In this document: piece by piece, positions 39,281-49,671 of the stretch
Layout: every line of letters starts with the position of its first letter
Numbering within the stretch: the first letter of the stretch is position 1
DNA from: Berberis thunbergii
Taxonomy: Eukaryota; Streptophyta; Magnoliopsida; Ranunculales; Berberidaceae
Direction: 5' to 3'
NCBI GenBank assembly: GCA_003290165.1
Contig: QNQO01000458.1
Span: forward strand, 186,001 to 250,000
Length of the DNA: 64,000 nt
Position numbers and translations under genes: made by a program
The notes under the pieces: generated by a model
The model's input: only the letters and a program-made list of their open reading frames with translations
Told to the model about the DNA's origin: nothing
The model's database searches: none

Positions 39281-40948
39281 ATGAGATTGCAGGGGTTCTT
39301 GGTAGGTTTTTTGTGTTGGGTATTAAGAGGATTTTGGACGTGAGAAGTAAATCTGGGAAAACTGGGATTCATACCCCCTTCATCTGTTTCAAAATCTTTT
39401 GTTATTCTATCCAGCAAAATGTTAGCTTGTTTGGGTCAATGTGATATTTATGTTATTTTGCATGTAGACGATTCGATAGCTTATAACCTGTTTTTGACAT
39501 ACCATTCAAGGAATGAGTTTCCCGGTGAAGCTTGCTTATTTTATCAACTACTTCATATAGTTCACATGATTTTGGGATTTATATTATTTTTTTCGTCATA
39601 TTATGTTAATTAACAAATTTCATTCAATTTTTTTTTTAAAATATCAATTTATCTTACATGTGGTTTGTACATGTTTTTTTATTAAAATCACGTAAATCAT
39701 GTTGTTTGATGATTATATTTGATCCAACGATTAGGGAAATGGTTTATATTAATTAAAAAAAAACTAATGAGCCAAAATAAGAGTAGCTATAAACTAATAA
39801 AGGCCAAATGAAAAGTAACCCTAAATCCTTTACCTGCAATTGGTTGATTGCGTAGATCATGTACAATTGCAATGAAAAGTTAGCCATAAAAAAGGGTTAT
39901 AGTTTGTATTTCATTCCTATTCCACACCTTTAGCACTTAGTTTGTGTTTTATTCCTTCTCTTATTGAAGTAGTTTCACTTTTATAGGATTTAGACTTAAA
40001 TGTTTCAAAACTTCAAGCTTTTAAAATTGAAATTCTTAGATTTTAAAATTGTGTCTTAAAAATTTGATAAAAATAATAAAATGTTAGTTTTGCCTAAACA
40101 AGCCAAAAGAGACTTGGTTACAACGAGTGGTAGGCATGAGATAGGATGAACCTCATCCCTATCATATCCCATTCATTCGAGATCTGAACGGGATAGATCT
40201 TGTCCCGTCTCAAACGGGTTCGAGAATGGATGAACATATACTAAATATATAAATAAATACATAAATAAATAAAAATAATTCCCAATGGCACGATAGCTCA
40301 ATGGTTAGAGATTGGCGGATGGTACCACTAGGTCATGAGTTTGAACCCAACTGACAACATGTAAATAGCAAGGATTGTGATTTCATTTTTTGAGGTAATT
40401 TCAGTGAGTTGATTTTAAGAAATATTCCGTCTGTGTATAGAAAAAATATAAAAATTGCGGTAGTAATTTTAAAGTTATCAATATAATTTAAGCATTGTGG
40501 ACTCTTGTATACTACATTATAACTCTGGCTAGCCTCCAATAAAGGCAAAGTTTGTGAAGGTTTCAACAAGTTACTCACCAAGCTTTCCAAAGACAAATTA
40601 CATAAGAACACCTCACAGATTGCAATTATCATCTAAATTCCAATGTAGGAACTATTGAGAGTTTTCCAAACCTCAATGTTGTCGATACTCCACTTTTTAT
40701 GTACATAATTTGTTTGTTAAAGATTTGTAACCTCACAATTTCTTTAAGAGTACATTTGATGTTGGTCCGTTCTACTAATAGTGCAAATGGTTTCAGTCTC
40801 TTTTATAAATTTTTTGATAAGGTGTTAGTCCCTTGTTGTCAATACAATTATCTTGTCTACGTGCTTCTTACATGATGCTAGAAAAGACTTAATTAAACTA
40901 CCATTGCTTGAGAAAAGGAGATGGACAGTGTAATCTAACACGAAAAAT
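39281..40948. other. L40 3' flank, no further gene
   Basis: Contains the L40 3' UTR region, one partial unit of the 145-bp repeat (about 39670-39750), a SINE and the duplicate blocks listed above. At 40125-40230 (and 36985-37100 in unit 1) words such as CCCATTCATTCGAGATC and CGGGATAGATCTTGTCCCGT look like decayed hAT-family subterminal repeats. No extra exon is seen. Confidence 0.5.
40281..40372 (+). mobile_element. tRNA-derived SINE (duplication unit 2 copy)
   Basis: Plus-strand copy with TAGCTCAATGGTTAGAG (box A) and GAGTTTGAACCCAAC (box B region). It occupies the same position in unit 2 as 37131-37240 in unit 1. Confidence 0.85.
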
Positions 40949-41644
40949 TAGGGGTGGGCACGGTTCAGGACGGTCAGGGATTAAGCTTGTTTCGATCCCG
41001 ATTCAGTGAAACAGGATGGAACGGTTAGGGATAGTTTTTTTTTTGCAGAATCATTTGGTCCCAGACCAAGACGAAACCATGCCATCTCGATTCAAAATAT
41101 TCGCTGGTTCAGGCCCAAGCCCAATATTGAATTAAGTCGGATTCTCCGTTGCTCAACCCAGCCAATTTGCGGACTAAAGAGCCCAAGTTGGCTCAAGCCC
41201 AATACTGAATAAATCCAATAGCTCTCTGTGGTTTCTTATTCTCAAACACCCCCTTGAATTGAATTAGAATTGGAATTGGAGAAGAAGAAGAAGATAGCTC
41301 GATCAATCCCTTTGCCTTATCAATTTCAACAACCGCTCGAGTCAACCACACTCGAAGGCTCATCATTCTATCCCGATCCTGTAAAGCCAGTGGTGAAATG
41401 GCGGTTCAAGTGGTTGTTCTTGAGGAACTCATCATCCAAGAAGTTCGCACCAGTAGAAGTGCTACCAAGTAACATGAACGTAAATGGAGAGTTCGAGCTG
41501 AGTTTAGTGTGCTTGGTGAACATGGTTCAAAACTTCATCGACTATAGCAATGAGAAGTAGAAATGAGGACGCAACCGCTGCAATTGCAACAACTGCAATG
41601 ATAGCTCTGACGAAGAGCTTGACTTGTTCGGTGGATTCAGCGAC

Positions 41645-42629
41645 TGTTGGAAATATGGTTTTTTAAAATAAAAGAAAATGGGTGTGAACCTGGGTTTGAA
41701 TCCTGGATCTCTCTTTAATTTTAGTCTCTGGATCTCTCTCTAATTTTAGTCCCACATCTTCTATATAACTTATTGTGAAAGAGTTTATTAGGAGATTGTT
41801 AGGACTTGGGCTTGGACCCCTTGGGGATACCACACTTTTGTGAGGAGGGAAGAGATAGACTCTCGCGCCCGTCGCCGTCCGTCCATCGGGTCGGGTCGGG
41901 TCATTTAGAAAGCAACCTATTCTTTTTGCTGAAAATTTATTTAAACGAAAATAAATTTTGAATTGCTGAGAAGGGAGACTGAGTCAAATGCATCAAGACG
42001 GAATGTTGGCTGACTCTGTCCTCCACGCGTTGCGCCAACGGTAGCGTGATTTTCTCCCCACGTTTTTCATGCAAATGTTGTGTCCATGTATCTAGACAGG
42101 ACTTTGTCCATGTATCTAGATGTTTTCTTAATTCCACACGTTTTTCATGTTTCTTTTAATTGCATTCTCTAAGCAATGTATCTAGTTGTGATTTTGTATT
42201 TGAACGAATCTATATTCTCCCTATACATACAATACAAACTTAAAGTTTAGATACAAGAAGAGAAAAACAAAGCATTTTGCAAAAACAAGCATTTTCGTTT
42301 TGCAATTAGTTTTCGTTTAGCATTTCAATCAAATAAGAGTTTTTCTTGTTGTTGATTTTTATACAATGTATTGGTAATTCCGAGCAAACAAGAGATTAAG
42401 GGTGAAAAGTATTTCGTTCATCAACAGTGCAATTATTTGAACGAGACAGAGAAGATTCTGGGTTGTTTTATCCTGGGGGACGGCGGGGCTACGATACTGC
42501 TTGCACATTTTTGGGCAGAGCCGCGAAACGTCTTAAAGAAAACGACCTAGTCCGCGACTCAACCCAAGAACAATTGGTACCTTCCTTCCTATCTTTTAAT
42601 TTGAACTTTTACAACATTTACAAACAATA
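41645..42629 (+). repeat. 5' LTR of copia element
   Basis: 985 bp, colinear with 45259-46214. It shares long words such as GGGTGTGAACCTGGGTTTGA and AACGAGACAGAGAAGATTCT. The two LTRs differ at many scattered sites and small indels, so the insertion is not recent. Confidence 0.9.
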
Positions 42630-42655
42630 ATTTTAAGACATTTTCTATTTCTGCC

Positions 42656-42770
42656 ATGACTACAATTACTGAACTTGCTGCAAAAGACCTTAACAGACCC
42701 TTTCGCTTTACGGGCCAACATTTTAAAAGATGAAGACAAAAGATGTTGTTTTTCCTAACAACACAAAAGG
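42656..42770 (+). pseudogene. Copia gag remnant
   Basis: From ATG 42656 the frame reads MTTITELAAKDLNRPFRFTG and QHFKR, then TGA in place of tryptophan, then RQKMLFFLTTQK. This is the usual start of a copia gag polyprotein. It stops being recognisable after about 38 codons. Confidence 0.75.
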
Positions 42771-43797
42771 TTGCATATATTTGTGCAAGAATGCACACAC
42801 TTGATCACACACAAAGACTTGAGTTAATTATTAAAGAAGTGAATTGTATATACTTGGTTATATATAGATTAGCGATGAACAGTTAATATCCTGATTCAAA
42901 TAGGAAACAAGGTAATGGCACTGTTTAGTGCAAAGGATCATGTTTCGAGTCTGTTGCCATTATTCGTTTTGGATTATGAATGAATTTGAACCTTAAAAAT
43001 AAAAGAGGAAAAATCTGAGGATTATTTCCATAATAATGTACTGATAGTTCAATCCATAATAGCTAGTTGGTGCATTACGAATTGCACTAACAACTAAAGA
43101 ATTTGGCTGAGCATTTTGCTAGACTCTCTGTGTCCTTTTACTAATGACTATCCTTTTCACCAATCTATTGAACTTATTATGAACATCAAGTTAAAAGATG
43201 TGAGTTTCCAGTAGCTTAGTGCATTTGTAATGATAGAAATTGTATGGATTGTGGTATGATTGTGTTTTTTCTGTAAATCCATTGAAAAACTTTAGTCTAG
43301 GCTCTAAACCTATGAAGGACTAACTAGAGGAGATTGTGTATGAGTAGAACACCTCTTTGTAATTTCAAATATTGATTAAATGGTTTTCATCCTTGTGTAT
43401 GCGGAGCTGAAGTCAAGAGAAGCCACACATGAGGGTTTATCATTAAACTCAAATGGCTTTTTAGAGATTTTTTTTCAGCAGTGGCAGCCCACTTGCACCT
43501 AAAAGCATACCCAATGAATATTTTTAGGATTGAAGGGCCACCCACATCTGCATTGAGACATCTTCATATCTTCTTCACTAAGTATTCAATGTCTTACTTT
43601 TTTGTGGATACTCTTCACAAATCTTCAACTTTTAGGGGGAAAGAAAGATATAAGCTTTATCATTTAACATTGATTCAGTAAACATTGCTGCGCCATATAA
43701 TCGACTTCAGTGAGTGTAAACTCCGTAATCCACTCTTGAAATCTTTAGTTGGATGGTTGCTTAAGCGTGTGCTAGAAGCTAGAAAACTTGGGGTAGT
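42771..43797. other. Copia internal region without recognisable coding
   Basis: This is where the rest of gag, protease and most of integrase should lie. Only AT-rich sequence and short frames are seen, so it is deleted or replaced. Around 43450-43680 a 66-codon frame has no known match. Confidence 0.4.
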
Positions 43798-44688
43798 TTA
43801 GCTTATGTTAGGATTCCTGATCCTAAAAGGTATAAGCTTGCAAATAGGGCACATGAATGTGCATTCATAGGATATGCCATGAACAACAAAGCTTCTATAT
43901 TCTATAATCTTAAAGATCACGTCATTATAGAATCAAACGACGTTGACTTCTATAAAAATAAATTTCCTTTTATTTCGAGGAATAGTGGGGGTACATCCTC
44001 AAATAATGTGCCTATGATCAAGATGAATGAAACTGATAAAGCCACAGAATCTGAGCCTATGAGAAGTAAACGGAAACGAACTTCTAAAAACTTTGGCCCC
44101 GATTACTATGTCTTTTCAGTCGAGGAGGATTCCCTTAGCTTTCAAGAAGCCTTATCCTCTATAGATGCAATTGAAAGGGTCATGAGGTACCTGAAGAGGA
44201 CTAAGAACCTCAGATTACATTATCAGAAGTTTCCCGCTGTCCTTGAAGGATATAGCGATGCTGATTGGAACACCCTTTCAGATGACTCCAAAGCCACCAG
44301 TGACTATATTTTCAATATAGCTGGTGGAGTTGTTTCTTGGAAATCAAAGAAACAAACCATTCTGGCACAGTCCACGATGGAGTCAGAGATGAAAGCATTA
44401 GCCACGGCTAGTGAAGAAGCAAGTTGGCTAAGAAACCTGTTAGCAGAGATCCCTTTATGGGAAAGACTGATTCCAGCTGTCTTGATCCATTGCGATAGTA
44501 CCGCGACTATTGCAAAAATACAGAACTATTATTATAACGGCAATAAACGACAAATACGTCGTAAGCACAGTACAGTTAGAAAGGTTTTGTCTACTGGTGC
44601 TGTGAGAGTGGATCATGTACGAACTGATGCGAACTTGGCCGATCCTTTGACGAAAGGATTAGCTAGAGAGAAAGTTTTCAAAACCTAA
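43798..44688 (+). pseudogene. Copia pol remnant: integrase tail joined to RNase H, RT deleted
   Basis: One open frame starts with the integrase C-terminal block (AYVRIPDPKRYKLANRAHEC, IGYAMNNKASIFYNL, then RSKRKRT), continues to QEALSSIDA, and jumps directly to IERVMRYLKRTKNLRLHY of the RNase H region. RNase H runs on with EGYSDADWNTLSDDSKATSD, STMESEMKALATASEEASWL and RVDHVRTDANLADPLTKGLA. The whole reverse transcriptase domain with its YVDD motif is missing at the SSIDA/IERV joint, yet the frame stays open. The normal RNase H acidic residues are mostly still visible. It is a defective element. Confidence 0.88.
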
Positions 44689-45258
44689 AAAGGAATGGGA
44701 CTAACGCCCTTAGATTGATGAGTTATTCATAACGGTAACCCAACCTATAGACTGGAGATCCCAAAAAATAGGTTCAATGGGTAATAACAAGTCGTGAATG
44801 ATATGATGTGAATCATGATGACAAAATAACAATCTCATTCCTAGATTAAAGCATGAATTCCTGAAGCATAGTAGGATGAGTTAAAAACTCTTAATGAGAT
44901 ATATACTCTATGTGGAGTGGAGTACCTAGCTAGAGGAGTACTCTTGATAGACTCACCTAAGTGATTGTAGAAGTCTGGCCGCTTCCTATGGAATTTGTGG
45001 GCAAAATTCCTAGAGCCTTCACTATACTGGGATATACGTGCATGGCCGTAAGGCACGGGCTTTTAAGACTTCACCCTGGTAAGGTTGTGCGTGTAATGTC
45101 TGTTAGAGATAGAGTTCAAAACTACGAGTTACTCTAGTATAATCTAAAGCATGAACACTACGCAAGAGTTCAAGTCGAAAGACACTTTTGTTTATGCACA
45201 ATCTTATATATTTTTTAGATTGCTCAATGACAATTGTTTTAAAAATCCAAGTGGGGGA

Positions 45259-46214
45259 TTGTTGGAAATATGATTTTTTAAAATAAAAGAAAATGGGTGT
45301 GAACCTGGGTTTGAATCCTAGTTCTCTTTCTAGTTTCAGTCTCTGAATCTCTCTCTAATTTTAGTCTCACATCTTCTATACAACTTATTGTGAAAGAGTT
45401 TATAAGGAGATTGTTAGGACTTGGGCTTAGACCCCTTGGGGGTACCACACTTTTGTGAGGAGGGGAGAGATAGACTCTCGCGCCCACTGCTGCCGTCGTG
45501 TCGGGTCATTTAGAGAGCAACCCATTCTTTTTGCTGAAAAATTTATTTAAACGAAAATAAATTTTGAATTGCTGAGAAGGGAGACTGAGTCAAATTCATC
45601 TAGACGGAATGTTGGCTGACTCTGTCCTCCATGCATTGCGCCAACGGTAGCGTGATTTTCTCCCCACGTTTTTCATGCAAATGTTGTGTCCATGTATCTA
45701 GATGTTTTCTTAATTCCACATTTTTTTTTAATTGATTTCTCTAAACAATGTATCTAGTTGTGTATTCTCCCTATACATACAATACAAACTTAGAGTTTAG
45801 ATACAGGAAGAGAAAAACAAAGCATTTTGCAAAAACAAAGCATTTTGCAAAAACAAAGCATTTTGCAAAAACAAGCATTTTCGTTTTGCAATTAGTTTTC
45901 GTTTAGCATTTCAATCAAATAAGAGTTTTTATTGTTGTTGATTTTTATACAATGTATTGGTGGTTCCGAGCAAACAAGAGATTAAGGGTGAAAAATATTT
46001 CGTTCATCAACAGTGCAATTGTTTGAACGAGACAGAGAAGATTCTGGGCTGTTTTATCCTGGGGACGGCGGGGCTACCAGACTGCTTGCACATTTTTGGG
46101 CAGAGTCGCGAAACGCCTTAAAGAGAGCGACCTAATCTGCGACTCAACCCAAGAACAATTGGTACATTCGTTCCTATCTTTTAATTTGAACTTTTACAAC
46201 ATTTACAAACAACA
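45259..46214 (+). repeat. 3' LTR of copia element
   Basis: 956 bp. A short unit, AACAAAGCATTTTGCAAA, is present three times in a row (45815-45870) where the 5' LTR has one, an expansion private to this LTR. The end TACAAACAACA gives the CA terminus at 46213-46214. Confidence 0.88.
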
Positions 46215-46262
46215 ATGACTCCATCGTTTCCTCCTCTGCTGACCTGTTAGACTTTTTCAAGG

Positions 46263-46689
46263 TTTACTTCCTTTCGATCGACCCACAAATCGTGTCCTCC
46301 ATGCTTCAACTGATCAGTCACACTCCCAACTTATCGATCCACGCCGTAATTGAGGAGCGTTGTAGCGAGGGAAGGAGAGAAAATATCTACTTGAAGAAAA
46401 TATTAGTAAGAAAAATAAGATCCGCTATTTGATTTTGACAAGTTTTAGTTTTTGGAGAATAAGACTTGCAGAAAAGACGAATGAGAAGAAGAGGGTGACG
46501 AAGGAGTAGGGTAGAAAAAACAAGACGACTAAACTAATTAAACTAACTGAACCGATCAAAATTGAAATTTAAAAAAAATTTCAAAACTGATAATGTCTGT
46601 TTGGTTTTTGATTTTTCCGATATTTTAACCGAAAAAACTAAATATATATAATATAATAAATAATATATATTTTATATAAAATAAAAGGA
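46263..46689. other. Spacer after DUF506 fragment
   Basis: The frame after the retrotransposon stays open to about 46430 (IHAVIEERCSEGRRENIYLK) but no longer resembles DUF506. Then comes AT-rich sequence with TATATAATATAATAAA runs (46640-46680). Nothing further is supported. Confidence 0.4.
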
Positions 46690-47240
46690 GTTTTTTGAAT
46701 TTTAGCCTCGTTAGTTTATGTCCAAATGAGTTTAGCCCTTATTTTAAATTTTAATTGAGTATAACACTCTTTTTCTATCAGATCTAGTAAGTCAACTATG
46801 TTAAATTATTGACTAAAATACCCTAACTTTAATGCATGTGCTAGCTAAAAAAAATCCACCAAAACACATTGAAATGCTAGGATTTTAATGATAATCATGA
46901 GATGATATGGTTGGTTGATAAAATAAAAAAATCTAAGTTCATCTTGACTGCCATCTCTGTAAAAAAAACCACTACTACTCACTTTTCCAACTCAACAAAA
47001 TCTGGCTACCATTAAAAATCTTGCCTTTGAATGTGTGTTCGATGAATTTTTTTGAGCTAGCACATGTTTTATATGTGCATTCAAGTTAGGGTATTTTAGT
47101 TAATAATTTAACATTTATCTGTCAACATAGTTGACCTGACAGATCCGTTTGAAAATGAGTGTTAGACTCAATTAAAATTAAAATGAGGGTTAAACTCAAT
47201 TGGATATAAACTAATGGAGGCCAAACTCAACAAAAACCTA
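46690..47240. mobile_element. Foldback MITE with arms of about 200 bp
   Basis: The left arm (about 46693-46855: GAATTTTAGCCTCGTTAGTT, GTCAACTATGTTAAATTATT, CATGTGCTAGCT) is the approximate reverse complement of the right arm (about 47053-47232: AGCTAGCACATG, AATAATTTAACATTTATCTG, AACTAATGGAGGCCAAACTC). The unpaired middle is about 200 bp. No coding content. Confidence 0.75.
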
Positions 47241-47748
47241 AAACAAAATAATATGTTTAAAATAGTCGATCGGTTCGATTTCGGTTCAAACCAACTAAAG
47301 TCGGTTCAGTGCTCGGTTCGGTTTTTAACCCTATGAAGGAGGGTGGTGGAGTTTGGCTAGCATTTTGAGGTGGGCTTGGATTTGAAAGATGGGTGGTAGA
47401 GTTTAGCTAGGGTTTTGAGATGGATTTGAATTGGACTTGAACTGAATTTGGGCTTGGACTTGGATTTGAATTGGGTTTGAAAGGTGGCTCCAGTAATCGA
47501 GAAGGACCGGGACAAAAGTTGTGGAAATTGGCCGATTCCGTCCCTGCTCCAACCGGTCCGAGACTAGGAACTGGATGAAAATGGTAGGAACCGATTAATC
47601 CCGGTTTGAAATGGGTCGGGATCGAAATTCTTTCCCATCCCTATGAACATTGCCATACATTCCAACAAGAACAAGTATAAAGGTTATGATGTGATAAGCC
47701 TAAGCCAAGTTTAAACTAGAGAACAAATTTGTTCACCTACCACTGAAT
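47241..47748. other. Spacer with decayed repeat words
   Basis: GGTTCGGTTTTTAACCCTA-like and GGTCGGGATCGAAATTCTTT words point to old hAT-family debris (about 47270-47645). A GGATTTGAATTGG-type degenerate tandem runs 47380-47480. No gene. Confidence 0.4.
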
Positions 47749-48110
47749 GAGGGTATATGGAAAACACTTATGACATGCACATCACACCTATTCGTCAAAT
47801 AGGAACTTAACAAGTTCTTTGTAATTTTTTGTACTGATCTAGTATTAGCTAATTATGTATACCTCATCAGGAAGTATAACGAGTAGTTGCATCACTATAA
47901 GAAATTTGAGCTTTGGTAAAGAATGTTATGAGGTTATATGGACAACACTTATGACACGCACATCACACCTATTCGTTAAGTAGGAACTTAACAAGTTCTT
48001 CGTAGTATTTTGTACTGATATAGTATTAGCTAATTATGTATACCTTATAAGGAAGTATGACGAGTAGTTGCATCACTATAAGAAATTTGGGTTTGGTAAA
48101 GAACGTTGTT
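47749..48110 (+). repeat. 181-bp tandem duplication ending in CACTA-like termini
   Basis: Unit 1 (47749-47929) and unit 2 (47930 to about 48110) match closely (AACACTTATGAC, CCTATTCGT, AAGTATAACGAGTAGTTGCA). Each ends in CACTATAAGAAATTTG followed by GGTAAAGAA, which resembles a CACTA transposon terminus. Following sequence to about 48370 has words such as CGTCACGTCTC and GACGAATTCACAACTCGTCA. Confidence 0.75.
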
Positions 48111-48511
48111 TCTCACTGAAACATGTTAATTCGTCACCGTTTAGCAATGATAATGAATTTTAGTCGTCACGTCTCTCACATAAGGGGCGTCAAGGAAAGT
48201 ATTAGGTGACGAATTCACAACTCGTCACGGAAAGTTAGCTTACGTGGCGCGTGGTTCCTCATATAAACTTAGCGCGCGAATATACAATTACAACATGGGT
48301 GACAAAAATTTCGTCATCGTAGAGTGTTATGCGTAACGAAAATTTGGCGTCACGTGTGATGATTTTTGTGATTAATCGTTCTTCACTTATTTGATTTATA
48401 TGTGAGGAACAGTTTATCACGATAGTGATCTAAATATATACTATGAACTTTCAGTGAGGAATTTCTCATCACTTATATAATTTATACGTTAAGAACAGTT
48501 TGCCATGCTAA

Positions 48512-49147
48512 GAGCATATCCAAAGGTTTAAGTTAAGAAATTAGCTTTTGAACCCTTCAAGAAATTATTCGATGAGATTAGCTTTTGAACAATTACTATG
48601 AAATTATCGCATAATTTTATAGATGAGATTAGAAAATCATAAATAAGAGCATATCCAAAGGTTTAAGTTAAAATGAGGGATTAACCATCTCTCATTTTAA
48701 TCAAAAACTAAATTTATGAGTTCCTTATTTATTCATCACTCCAATCACATCCGCTATTTTAACTTTTTCATCATTATTTAAATATATCTTTTACTTTTTC
48801 ATCTCATTATTCCTTTTGTTTTGTTTTGATTTTTATTTTTTAATTTGAAAATTAAAGATTTGGAATATTTTAATGATATTTCAAAATTTAGGGAATAGTT
48901 GATTGCCCCTAAATTTAGGAAGAAGTTGAATGTGAAGTTAAAATAGGAAATGGTTTATAAGATCCATTGGAGTATACAATTTCTCACATGAGACCTTTAA
49001 AATAAATTTTTTTTGACTATTTTAGGGGTTTCATTAGAGATGCTCTAAATAGGCATCATAAATGTGTATGTGCAATTAAAAAATATAAGCGGGTTAATAT
49101 TAGGGGTGTAGAAAATGACAATCCTAAGGGGTTCGATGTAGATGCTC
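48512..49147. mobile_element. Harbinger-like MITE (outer), split by a second copy
   Basis: Starts GAGCATATCCAAAGG and ends GTAGATGCTC, flanked by the 3-bp duplication TAA (48509-48511; 49148-49150). A 3-bp TWA target is typical of PIF/Harbinger MITEs. The element is interrupted by a related copy at 48647-49046. Confidence 0.75.
48647..49046. mobile_element. Harbinger-like MITE (inner)
   Basis: 400 bp, starting GAGCATATCCAAAGGTTTAA and ending CATTAGAGATGCTC, with TAA on both sides (48644-48646; 49047-49049). The first 25 bases are identical to those of the outer MITE, so a family member inserted into its own relative. Confidence 0.8.
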
Positions 49148-49150
49148 TAA

Positions 49151-49671
49151 AACCACAAATGCGATTGATTGGGATGCCCTAATGGGAAGAGTGAGTGAGA
49201 ATAATGGCTTCGTTTTCACTCAACCTCTATTCCTTATTCCTAGGAGGAGTAAAGCCAGTTATCCCACCACATTCCAATCAAAACACACGTCACTTCCAGT
49301 TCCCATCTCCCGTTCATCATTCTCTCTCTCAATTGCTTTCATCTCCTCTCTTCACCTCACTTGACCACCCCACAGACGCTTTGCTTCTCTTCTTTATTAA
49401 AACTTCCCTTCTCATCACTCTTTCTTTATATTTTCAACTATCTCACATTCTCTCAAAACCTCTCTCTCTCTCACACACACACACATTTCGAAATCTTCCT
49501 TCTTGGATCTCAAAATCTCTGCTCGATCTCTCGCACATGATTCGAATTCTTGATTCGCATTCACTCTGATCAGTAATTTCGCCACTTTCTTTCCCCAATT
49601 TGTTGAAATGTTTCCATTTCTATGCCAATTTACCCCTAATTTTCTCTGTTTTTGCAGGTTCTGTATCGACA
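49151..49671 (+). promoter_or_regulatory. GAUT1 upstream region and 5' UTR with intron
   Basis: CT-rich leader sequence (TCTCTCTCTC then ACACACACACAC at about 49463-49487) is typical of a plant 5' UTR. A likely leader intron runs from GTAATTTC at 49573 to TTTTTGCAG at 49657, leaving 14 bases before the start codon. Open frames here are a consequence of low complexity. The exact transcription start is not visible. Confidence 0.55.

Larger units (their letters stand above)
41645..46214 (+). mobile_element. Copia-type LTR retrotransposon, defective
   Basis: Two LTRs (41645-42629 and 45259-46214) both begin TGTTGGAAATATG. A purine-rich tract AAGTGGGGGAT stands directly before the 3' LTR, as in copia elements. 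Between them are a short gag remnant and one pol remnant. No tRNA-Met primer-binding site could be recognised after the 5' LTR. The flanks GCGAC (41640-41644) and ATGAC (46215-46219) may be a diverged 5-bp target duplication; the host DUF506 frame confirms this insertion site. The element cannot move by itself. Confidence 0.9.
41270..46262 (+). pseudogene. DUF506 (PDDEXK-like) gene fragment, copy 2, split by a copia element
   Basis: From ATG 41270 the frame runs through ARSIPLPYQFQQPLESTTLE, VVKWRFKWLFLRNSSSKKFA and VCLVNMVQNFIDYSNEK. It then meets TAG and TGA where the family has codons, and continues in the same frame as GRNRCNCNNCNDSSDEELDL, FGGFSD. There a copia retrotransposon (41645-46214) is inserted. 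Beyond it the frame resumes as DSIVSSSADLLDFFK (46219-46262). The Cys-rich NRCNC...DSSDEE..FGGF block is characteristic of DUF506. Two stops, the insertion and the lack of the PDDEXK core show a pseudogene. Confidence 0.78.

Noticed and set aside
40949..41040. A further complete hAT MITE starting TAGGGGTGGGCACGG
   Set aside because: A start-like terminus is present but no matching end or 8-bp duplication was found. It merges into the duplicated DUF506 flank.
49195..49569. A 124-codon protein just upstream of GAUT1
   Set aside because: It is CT-rich leader sequence (Ser/Leu-rich in translation) before the GAUT1 start, with no family resemblance.
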